From positions 1 through 13,301 of the forward strand of contig CAMBEY010000047.1 in the NCBI GenBank assembly GCA_945865705.1: a stretch of 13,301 nucleotides of DNA, in the 5' to 3' direction. Positions 1 through 6,020 of this stretch are shown here, piece by piece (the first letter of the stretch is position 1; every line of letters starts with the position of its first letter). Origin of the DNA: Candidatus Sulfopaludibacter sp. SbA3. Lineage in GTDB: Bacteria; Acidobacteriota; Terriglobia; 2-12-FULL-54-10. A program made the position numbers and the translations under genes. The notes below the pieces were generated by a model. The model saw only the letters and a list, made by a program, of their open reading frames with translations, searched no databases and was not told the DNA's origin.

Positions 1-97
1 GACACGTTTGACGATTAACAGTGACCGATTATCGGGGACCGTTGAAAGTGTCCGCTTGCTGACGCGCGCGGCTCTGTGAAAACCAACTAAACCATAT

Positions 98-1024
98 ATG
101 ATCACCGTGCTGGCAGGCGGCGTAGGTGCCGCAAAATTTCTGGAGGGTCTGGCGGCGGTGATGCCGCAGGAGGAGATCACCGTCATCGTGAATACCGGTG
201 ACGACGCGATTTTCCACGGCCTGCACGTCAGCCCCGATATCGACACGGTGATCTACACGCTGGCGGGCCTCGCCGACCGCGAACGCGGATGGGGCTTGCG
301 CGATGAGACGTACCAGTGCCTCGATGCGCTCGGCAAGCTGGGCGAAGAAACCTGGTTCACTATCGGCGACCGCGATCTGGCCACTCACCTCTATCGCACG
401 CGGCGTCTGCGCGAGGGCGCGCTGCTCTCGGAAGTCACCGCAGAACTGGTTCAGTTGCATAACTTGCGGCTCAAGATATTGCCGATGAGTGATGATCCCG
501 CCCCCACTCTGCTGAACACATCGGAAGGTGTATTGAGCTTTCAGGAATATTTCGTGCGTCTGCGCCAGCAGCCGGAAGTGCTGGCAGTGGACCTCTCCGC
601 GGCGGCGCAAGCGCGGCCTGCGCCGGGGGTGATCGAAGCGATTGAACGCGCTCGCGCGGTGATCGTGGCACCCAGCAACCCGATCATCAGCATCGGACCG
701 ATACTGGCCGTGCAGGATGTTCGCGAGGCGCTGGTGGATACCAAAGCGCGTGTCGCGGCGATCAGCCCCATTATCGGCGGGAAAGCTATGAAAGGCCCGG
801 CAGACCGTATGCTCGCGTCGCTCGGCCACGAATCTTCGGCGACAGCGGTGGCAAAAATTTACGCAGACTTCCTGGACGCTTTTTTTTTAGATTGCCAGGA
901 TGTCCTACTGCAAGCCTATGTGGAGAGATACGGCATGAGGGTCGTTGTAGCCAATACATTCATGAGCTCGGCGATCGCAAAGGAGAATCTAGCACGCGTT
1001 GTTCTGGAAACATTGGAAACGTGA
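98..1024 (+). CDS. cofD: CofD-type 2-phospho-L-lactate transferase (coenzyme F420 biosynthesis)
   Basis: This enzyme joins the guanylylated phospholactyl (or phosphoenolpyruvyl) group to the deazaflavin Fo, giving F420-0 or its dehydro form, in the cytoplasm. The 308 residues fit the usual CofD length. Visible family motifs are the N-terminal AGGVGAAKF (6-14), NTGDD (32-36), the PDIDTVIYTLAG block (46-57), FTIGDRDLATH (87-97), LPMSDD (128-133), APSNPIISIGPIL (191-203) and SPIIGGKAMKGPADRML (223-239). They separate CofD from the related YvcK/MgfK proteins. The start at 98 places the glycine-rich loop at the very N-terminus as in the family, but no Shine-Dalgarno lies before it (the upstream bases are AACTAAACCATAT). 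Translation may be leaderless or weak. A run of nine T lies in frame at 880-888. No other F420 gene is visible; the next gene begins 27 bases downstream and is probably unrelated. Confidence 0.93.
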   Translation: MITVLAGGVGAAKFLEGLAAVMPQEEITVIVNTGDDAIFHGLHVSPDIDTVIYTLAGLADRERGWGLRDETYQCLDALGKLGEETWFTIGDRDLATHLYRTRRLREGALLSEVTAELVQLHNLRLKILPMSDDPAPTLLNTSEGVLSFQEYFVRLRQQPEVLAVDLSAAAQARPAPGVIEAIERARAVIVAPSNPIISIGPILAVQDVREALVDTKARVAAISPIIGGKAMKGPADRMLASLGHESSATAVAKIYADFLDAFFLDCQDVLLQAYVERYGMRVVVANTFMSSAIAKENLARVVLETLET

Positions 1025-1051
1025 GGAACGATGCTTAAAGGAGCCTTGGTT

Positions 1052-1780
1052 ATGCGGAATGCCTACCGAAACTCGGCGCGATACTATGATCTTCTTTATG
1101 CCTGGAAGAACTACCGGAAGGAAGCTACGATAATCCGCAAGTTGGTTCGACAAAACAAGGCATCTGCAGGCATTGAACTGCTGGAAGTGGCATGCGGAAC
1201 TGGGAACCACATTCGATATCTGAAAGATTATTTCTCTGTGACTGGTACGGATATAAATCCTTACATGCTGGCAATCGCGCGGAAGAAATTTCCGAAGATT
1301 CCTTTCCGTAGATCAGATATGGTCACTCTAAGTATGGGAAAGCAATTTGATGTGATTCTATGTCTGTTCAGTTCCATCGGATATGTAAAGACCTTAAGGA
1401 ATTTAGACCGGACGATCCATAATTTTGCCCGCCATCTAAAACCCGGTGGAGTAATCCTAATCGAGCCTTGGCTCACCAAGTCCGAGTACAAAGTGGGTGG
1501 ACCCCACAGCGATCTTTTCGGAGACGAAAATACCAAGATCGCGCGGCTGAGCATTTCCAAAATCCGTGGCACCCTTTCAATATTGGACCTTCATCATCTT
1601 GTGGCGCTGAGAAACATTGGCGTGAAATATTTCGTGGAGCATCACGAACTTAGCATGTTCGAAACGCAGGATTTTCTTCGACTAATGAAGAAATCAGGCC
1701 TCCATGCAAGTTTTCGCAAATCTGGTTTTGGCTATGATCGTGGTATCTACGTGGGAGTGAAAGGCAGAACACTTTCATAG
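1052..1780 (+). CDS. Class I SAM-dependent methyltransferase, TylM1/DesVI-like
   Basis: This is a SAM-dependent methyltransferase of 242 residues. Motif I is EVACGTGNH (45-53), the acidic ribose-binding residue is in GTDINPYML (65-73), SDM (88-90) follows, and CLFSSIGY (104-111) with LKPGGVILIEPW (129-140) closes the Rossmann part. The YYDLLYAWKNYRKEA N-terminus, the SSIG and EPW blocks, the HHELSMF segment (197-203) and the GYDRGIYVG C-terminus (227-235) resemble the sugar N,N-dimethyltransferases TylM1 and DesVI, as I remember those sequences. The true substrate cannot be told: no amino-sugar or macrolide genes are present. The ATG at 1052 is preferred because AAAGGAG (1037-1043) sits 8 bases before it. 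The in-frame ATG at 1031 would add 7 residues and has only GAGG before it. The gene is AT-richer than its neighbours, and its stop is 8 bases from the convergent glycosyltransferase stop. Confidence 0.88.
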   Translation: MRNAYRNSARYYDLLYAWKNYRKEATIIRKLVRQNKASAGIELLEVACGTGNHIRYLKDYFSVTGTDINPYMLAIARKKFPKIPFRRSDMVTLSMGKQFDVILCLFSSIGYVKTLRNLDRTIHNFARHLKPGGVILIEPWLTKSEYKVGGPHSDLFGDENTKIARLSISKIRGTLSILDLHHLVALRNIGVKYFVEHHELSMFETQDFLRLMKKSGLHASFRKSGFGYDRGIYVGVKGRTLS

Positions 1781-1788
1781 TCAACATT

Positions 1789-2715
1789 TCAATCCAATCG
1801 AGGCGCGGGGATGCTTAAGTAGGCGAGGCGTTTTGCTTCGCGGCGGCCTAGCGTCACCAAGTCCAATATCAGGCCGGTGGCCAGGCAGAGGAACGCGAGG
1901 AGCATCAGGCTGGCGGCCAGCACCGCGGTCGGCAGGCGCGGGACTAATCCCGTTTCCGCATAAGTGATGAAAACGGGAATCGCCACGCTGATGGACGTTA
2001 TCGCGGAGAGCAGCGAACAAGTTCCCAGCAGCGCCAGTGGGCGAACCTCCAGCAGCAGGCGCAGGATCGTCAGCAGGATGCGGAAGCCGTCGTGATACGT
2101 TCGCAGCTTGCTGGCCGAGCCTGCCGGGCGGTCCTTGTATGGCGTGGACACTTCGGCGCAGGGCATGCGCAGTTCCAGCGCGTGGATGGTAAAGGCCGTC
2201 TCGATTTCGAAGCCGCTGACCAGCGCCGGGAAAGACTTCACAAAGCGCCGCGAGAAAACGCGGTAGCCGGAGAGCATGTCGCTGAAGCGATTCTCGAACA
2301 GGCTGGCCACCAGTCCGGTCAGCAACCGGTTCCCCAATACATGGCCGGGGCGAAAAGCACCCTGACTCCCTGTTACGCGCACGCCCGTTACCAGGTCGAG
2401 TTGCTGGCTGCGCAGCATTTCAACCATGCCCGGCGCGCTCGCCGCATCATACGTATCGTCGCCATCCACCAACACATACGCGTCGGCATCGACATCGGCG
2501 AACATGCGGCAAACAACGTGGCCCTTGCCCTTACGCGTCTCGACGCGCACCGTGGCGCCGGCTTCGGCGGCCCGCTCGCGCGTGCGGTCAGTGGAGTTAT
2601 TGTCGTAGACGTAGATGCGCGCCTCGGGCAGCGCGGCGCGGAAATCGCGCACCACGGCGCCGATGGCGGCCTCTTCGTTGTAACAGGGAATCAGGACAGC
2701 GACGGTCATATTCAT
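1789..2715 (-). CDS. Family 2 glycosyltransferase with C-terminal membrane anchor (polyprenyl-phosphate glycosyltransferase-like)
   Basis: This is a GT-A-fold glycosyltransferase of 308 residues. The nucleotide-sugar-binding N-terminus reads VAVLIPCYNEE (5-15), with YVYDNNSTDRT (35-45) and RKGKG (61-65). The metal-binding region is VDGDDTYD (83-90). An acceptor-side segment DMLSGYRVFSRRF (146-158) and GFEIE (168-172) are typical of the dolichyl/undecaprenyl-phosphate sugar transferase group. Two hydrophobic segments (about 227-252 and 262-288) should anchor it in the inner membrane. It probably transfers a sugar to a lipid carrier for cell-surface glycans; donor and acceptor are unknown. The ATG at 2715 (or 2709) starts right before the conserved strand. 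An upstream in-frame start at 2832 would add 39 unconserved residues and overlap argH, so I reject it. The gene lies 61 bases after argH on the same strand and may be read from the argF promoter, though it has no link to arginine. Confidence 0.87.
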   Translation of the reverse strand: MNMTVAVLIPCYNEEAAIGAVVRDFRAALPEARIYVYDNNSTDRTRERAAEAGATVRVETRKGKGHVVCRMFADVDADAYVLVDGDDTYDAASAPGMVEMLRSQQLDLVTGVRVTGSQGAFRPGHVLGNRLLTGLVASLFENRFSDMLSGYRVFSRRFVKSFPALVSGFEIETAFTIHALELRMPCAEVSTPYKDRPAGSASKLRTYHDGFRILLTILRLLLEVRPLALLGTCSLLSAITSISVAIPVFITYAETGLVPRLPTAVLAASLMLLAFLCLATGLILDLVTLGRREAKRLAYLSIPAPRLD

Positions 2716-2776
2716 TGGCGATTCATGCCGTCGGCCATCATAACTGATTTGCAGGGGTGGATCAAAGATCGGGAGC

Positions 2777-4228
2777 TCAACTTCGCCCAACTCCGCGCAA
2801 CCAGCGGCGGGCTTCCTTGAGCGCCTCCGCAACCCGCGCGGGGGCGGTGGCTCCGGCGACGGCGCGGCGGGCCACGCCTGCTTCCGGCGTGAGCAGGTCG
2901 AGCGCGTCTTCCGCGAACTCGCTGGAGTGGCGTTGTAGATCGGAGAGCGAACATTCGCTCGGCTGCGTGCCGCTGTTGGTGTTGTCGAGGACCAGCTTGC
3001 CGACGATCTGATGCGCCTGATGGAAAGGCACGCCTTTGTGCGCCAGATACTCGGCCAGGTCGGTGGCGCAGAGCCAGCCGTCCGACGCCGCGCGCTTCAT
3101 CAGCTTGGGATTTACTTTGATGGACGCCACTACCTGCGCAGCCAGCACCAGCGCCATCTGCAACTGCTCGGCGGCGCCGAAGACCGGCTCTTTGTCTTCC
3201 TGCAAGTCGCGGTTGTAGGTGAGCGGCAGGCCCTTCACCGTGGTGGCCAGCGAGACCAGGCTGCCCAGCACGCGGCCCGTCTTGCCGCGGATCAGTTCGA
3301 GTGAGTCGGGATTCTTCTTTTGCGGCATGAGGCTGCTGCCGGTCGAGACTTCATCGGCCATCTCGAGAAAACCGAACTCCTCGGACGAGTAGAGAATCCA
3401 GTCTTCCGAAAAGCGGCTCAGGTGGAGAAAGCAAGTAGTGGCCGTAAATAGAAATTCGAGCGCGAAGTCGCGGTCCGACACGGCGTCCATGCTGTTGCGC
3501 GAGATGCGCGAGAAACCCAGTTCGCGGGCAAGCTGTTTGCGATTGACGGCGAAGCCACTGCCGGCCAGCGCGCCGCTGCCGAGCGGCATCACGTCGGCGG
3601 CATCGTAGCAGTTTTCCAGCCGCTCATAATCGCGTCGGAACATCTCAAAATAAGCGAGCAGCGTGTGCGAGAACAGCACGGGCTGCGCCCGGCGCATGTG
3701 TGTATATCCGGGAAGAATCACGGAGCCGTGCGCAGCGGCGGCGGAGGCCAGCGCGTCGAGCAGGCTGCGCAGCGCGGCTTGCTGGACGCGAATGGCTTGC
3801 TTGATCCAGATGCGGAAGTCGAGCGCGACTTGCTCATTGCGGCTGCGGCCGGTGTGCAGCTTATCGGCCAGCGGACCGATCTGCGAGCGCAGCCTGGAGA
3901 GTATAAACGTGTGTACATCTTCTTCGCCGGCCCCGGCGAAGTAGTCCGCGCCCTTGCATCCCATTTCCGTGGCCATTTCGGTGGCTAATTCCGTAGCCAG
4001 CCCCTGCAGCGCTTTCGCCGCGCGGCGCGCCTCAGTGCGGGAGAGAATGCCGGCGCGCTCCAGCGCGCGAGCGTAGGCCATGGTGCCAATCACATCGGCG
4101 TGGGCTAGCCGGTAGTCAAAGCGAAGGGAGAAGGAAAAGATTTCCAGCGCCTTGCTGGCGGCCTTCTCGAATCGACCGCCCCATAGCTGGTAAGGTTGCG
4201 TGGCGGATGTTGGCTGTGATTTTTTCAT
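2777..4228 (-). CDS. argH: Argininosuccinate lyase
   Basis: This enzyme splits argininosuccinate into arginine and fumarate, the last step of arginine synthesis, as a cytoplasmic homotetramer. With the ATG at 4228 it has 483 residues, slightly above the usual 455-470. It starts with QLWGGRF (14-20), which is typical. Active-site landmarks are GEEDVHTFI (101-109), KLHTGRSRNEQ (123-133), PGYTHMRRAQP (173-183) with the TH pair, and the catalytic flexible loop GSSLMPQKKNPD (297-308). The GTG at 4270 would add 14 residues but lies inside argF, so it is less likely. The gene follows the argF stop by 20 bases, indicating one operon. Residues 78-89 contain a small ATE-type triplication (ATELATEMATEM) in a variable helix linker, probably harmless. 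Catalytic residues appear complete. Confidence 0.96.
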   Translation of the reverse strand: MKKSQPTSATQPYQLWGGRFEKAASKALEIFSFSLRFDYRLAHADVIGTMAYARALERAGILSRTEARRAAKALQGLATELATEMATEMGCKGADYFAGAGEEDVHTFILSRLRSQIGPLADKLHTGRSRNEQVALDFRIWIKQAIRVQQAALRSLLDALASAAAAHGSVILPGYTHMRRAQPVLFSHTLLAYFEMFRRDYERLENCYDAADVMPLGSGALAGSGFAVNRKQLARELGFSRISRNSMDAVSDRDFALEFLFTATTCFLHLSRFSEDWILYSSEEFGFLEMADEVSTGSSLMPQKKNPDSLELIRGKTGRVLGSLVSLATTVKGLPLTYNRDLQEDKEPVFGAAEQLQMALVLAAQVVASIKVNPKLMKRAASDGWLCATDLAEYLAHKGVPFHQAHQIVGKLVLDNTNSGTQPSECSLSDLQRHSSEFAEDALDLLTPEAGVARRAVAGATAPARVAEALKEARRWLRGVGRS

Positions 4229-4248
4229 TCGCTTTTGACCGATCCGCC

Positions 4249-5208
4249 TTAACGAGCCAGTAGCAGCCACAGCAAGGCTTTCTGTGCGTGCAGCCGGTTT
4301 TCAGCTTGATCAAACACCACCGAACGCGGCGACTCGATTACCGCCTCGGTTACTTCCTCACCACGATGCGCCGGGAGGCAGTGCAGGAACACTGCGTCAG
4401 GGCGGGCCAGCGAGAATAACTCCTCATTCACTTGATAGGGGGCGAAGAGCTGGCGGCGCGATGCGGCTTCATGCTCGGCACCCATACTGGTCCACACGTC
4501 CGTGTAGAGGACATGCGCGCCCTGGGCCGCCGCGCGGGGATCGTTAGACACGGTTACACTGCCGCCGGACTGGGCAGCAAACGACGCAGCGATGCGCACG
4601 ATTTCGGCATCCGGCTCATATCCTTCGGGAGTGGCTACGGAGATGTGCATGCCCAGCTTCGCACCTGTAATCAGGAGCGAATGAGCCACATTGTTCCCGT
4701 CTCCAATGTAGGCGAGGCGCACCTGGTCCAGCTTTCCAAACACACCTTGGACAGTGAGCATGTCCGCCAGAGCCTGGCAGGGATGCACACGATCCGATAA
4801 CGCATTGATAACTGGAATCCGAGCCCAGGTGGCCAACTGTTCGACGGTGGAGTGCCGAAACACACGCGCCGCGATAGCATGCACCCAACGATCAAGATTA
4901 CGCGCAACATCGGCAATCGGCTCGCGCTGGCCGATCTGTTCGCCGCGCAGGTCCATGAACAACGATGCTCCTCCGAGGCTTTGCATAGCCACCTCAAAGG
5001 TCACACGAGTACGCAGGCTTGGCTTCTCAAACAGCAGGACCAAAACCCTGCCGGAGAGAGACTGCCGGTAGTCGTCCGGGCTGTTCCGGATCCGAGCTGC
5101 GCAATCGAGAACAGTTTTAGTGTCCTCAATAGTCAGATCGCCGTCAAAGACCAGATCGGAAGCAGAAATCGGCGCAGATTGCTGGTTGTGAATCCCCGCT
5201 AAAGACAT
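4249..5208 (-). CDS. argF: Ornithine carbamoyltransferase
   Basis: This enzyme condenses ornithine with carbamoyl phosphate to give citrulline, in the cytoplasm and as a trimer. The 319 residues are typical. The carbamoyl-phosphate loop is FEKPSLRTRVTFE (60-72), with SLRTR in place of the commoner STRTR. The second site is HPCQALADM (142-150), the ornithine side shows DVWTSMG (237-243), and the catalytic cysteine lies in FLHCLPAHRGEEVT (274-287). The ATG at 5208 is chosen because GGAGG (complement of 5214-5218) sits 5 bases before it. The GTG at 5220 overlaps that ribosome site and would leave none. It is the first gene of an argF-argH unit. The promoter region carries two ARG-box-like operators, so repression by arginine through ArgR is expected. 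Confidence 0.96.
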   Translation of the reverse strand: MSLAGIHNQQSAPISASDLVFDGDLTIEDTKTVLDCAARIRNSPDDYRQSLSGRVLVLLFEKPSLRTRVTFEVAMQSLGGASLFMDLRGEQIGQREPIADVARNLDRWVHAIAARVFRHSTVEQLATWARIPVINALSDRVHPCQALADMLTVQGVFGKLDQVRLAYIGDGNNVAHSLLITGAKLGMHISVATPEGYEPDAEIVRIAASFAAQSGGSVTVSNDPRAAAQGAHVLYTDVWTSMGAEHEAASRRQLFAPYQVNEELFSLARPDAVFLHCLPAHRGEEVTEAVIESPRSVVFDQAENRLHAQKALLWLLLAR

Positions 5209-5226
5209 CCCAACCTCCACGGAGCA

Positions 5227-5264
5227 AATGTATAATTATACAACGACATGAATAATTACACATT
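5227..5264 (-). promoter_or_regulatory. Tandem ARG boxes (ArgR operator) over the argF promoter
   Basis: Two adjacent 18-bp sites match the known ArgR operator pattern wnTGAATwwwwATTCAnw. Box A (5227-5244) has the core TGTATAATTATACA at 5229-5242, a perfect 14-bp palindrome. Box B (5247-5264) has the core TGAATAATTACACA. Each agrees at 8 of the 10 fixed positions and has AATT in the centre. The gap is 2 bp (20 bp centre to centre), close to the 2-3 bp gap of paired boxes in enterobacteria. On the minus strand box A contains TATAAT (5240-5235), which as a -10 would start transcription near 5228, about 20 bases before argF. A TTGACA (5281-5276) lies upstream of both boxes but is too far from this TATAAT to pair with it. 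That ArgR binds here is inference. Confidence 0.72.
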
Positions 5265-5439
5265 GCGGCGCGGGCTGTCAAGCACCTATGGCCACGGCCC
5301 AGCCCATGACATAAGATGGATTGCTTGCGGCAGCAACAGCGCACCGCCAATGCGCCACAGCCACTATATGCGCTGTAGGCGCGGCACGGCACGCTGTTCT
5401 GCTTCGGAAGATGCCTTCAATTTCCGGCGCGCGAAAAAT

Positions 5440-5745
5440 TTATTTCTTCTTGCCGACGGGGGCAATCGCGTCCTTTGCGGCTTTGGCCACGCGGAACTTG
5501 ACCACGGTCTTGGCGGCAATCTTGATTGCTTCACCAGTCGCCGGGTTGCGTCCCATGCGTGCCTTGCGGGCGGCCTTCACCAAACGTCCGATGCCAGGAA
5601 GAACAAAAACACCGTTCTTCTTAGTCTCGGCGATTGCCGTTTTGGCAATCTCGTCGAGGAATGTGCGAGCCACCTTGTTATTCGTTTCGCACTGCTCGGC
5701 GAGGTGCCGAACCAATTGAGCTTGAGTCATTCTTGCTGCTGCCAT
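5440..5745 (-). CDS. HU/IHF-family histone-like DNA-binding protein
   Basis: This is a small basic nucleoid protein of 101 residues that bends and compacts DNA as a dimer. The N-terminal helices begin MTQAQLVRHLAEQ (6-18), matching the usual HU start MTKAELI. The beta arm follows with the hallmark GRNPATGEAIKI (65-76), and the C-terminus has VVKFRVAKAAKDAI (81-94). The protein is about 10 residues longer than classic HU: five extra residues (MAAAR) at the start and a lysine tail (KKK) at the end. The ATG at 5745 follows AAGGAGG (complement of 5749-5755) by 3 bases, whereas the ATG at 5730 would be 18 bases away. It is transcribed in the same direction as argF but is separated by about 230 bases that contain the argF promoter. 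It is therefore probably its own unit. No strong terminator was seen after it. Confidence 0.95.
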   Translation of the reverse strand: MAAARMTQAQLVRHLAEQCETNNKVARTFLDEIAKTAIAETKKNGVFVLPGIGRLVKAARKARMGRNPATGEAIKIAAKTVVKFRVAKAAKDAIAPVGKKK

Positions 5746-5777
5746 AAGCCTCCTTGTAAGAAGAAAAAATCCGGTTC

Positions 5778-5805
5778 AGTATACAACGCAATTGCTGTGT
5801 TTTAA
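5778..5805 (-). promoter_or_regulatory. Probable sigma-70-type promoter of the HU gene
   Basis: On the minus strand TTAAAA (complement of 5800-5805; 4 of 6 to the -35 consensus) is followed after 16 bases by TATACT (complement of 5778-5783; 5 of 6 to the -10). Transcription would start near 5771, giving a leader of about 25 bases with AAGGAGG. Only sequence similarity supports this. Confidence 0.5.
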
Positions 5806-5823
5806 GCGAGTTTTTTCATTTTC

Positions 5824-6020
5824 ATGAAAACTATATTAAAAAAACAAATTCTTGATCCCCGAAAACCCTGGTCTGCGGCAGGCAATGTCCCCACTATGTC
5901 CATAGTTGGACACCTCATTGCCGACCCATATTTTGCGAGCGCAGTGGCCCATTCCCGACGGATGGCATACAATGCTGCTTTTGCAGTTTCCCATCGTACT
6001 CGAACATCGAGCGTAAAACC
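5824..6020. other. Intergenic region between divergent HU and GT39-like genes, with an operator-like palindrome
   Basis: This stretch holds no convincing gene. A 66-codon ORF crosses it but lacks a ribosome site and any recognisable motif. It contains a perfect interrupted palindrome TGTCCA-TAGT-TGGACA at 5897-5912, which also overlaps CTATG-TC-CATAG (5895-5906). A TACAAT hexamer at 5968-5973 could be the -10 of the downstream gene, but no good -35 precedes it. Confidence 0.4.

Noticed and set aside
29..829. 266-codon minus-strand ORF opposite cofD
   Set aside because: It lies antisense to a clear CofD, has no recognisable motif, and its composition is what a shadow frame of a GC-rich gene gives.
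2092..2820. 242-codon plus-strand ORF opposite the family 2 glycosyltransferase
   Set aside because: The glycosyltransferase motifs are on the minus strand; this frame shows no domain and no ribosome site.
2716..2832. 39-residue N-terminal extension of the glycosyltransferase
   Set aside because: It would overlap the argH 3' end, is rich in arginine and charged residues, and precedes the conserved family N-terminus.
5253..5281. TTGACA (5281-5276) with a -10 inside ARG box B as the argF promoter
   Set aside because: At 16-18 bp spacing the candidate hexamers (such as TAATTA) match the -10 poorly; TATAAT in box A is the better -10, though it lacks a good -35.
5248..5805. 185-codon plus-strand ORF from the argF promoter through the HU gene
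   Set aside because: It runs antisense to HU and starts inside the ARG boxes; it has no protein motif and no Shine-Dalgarno.
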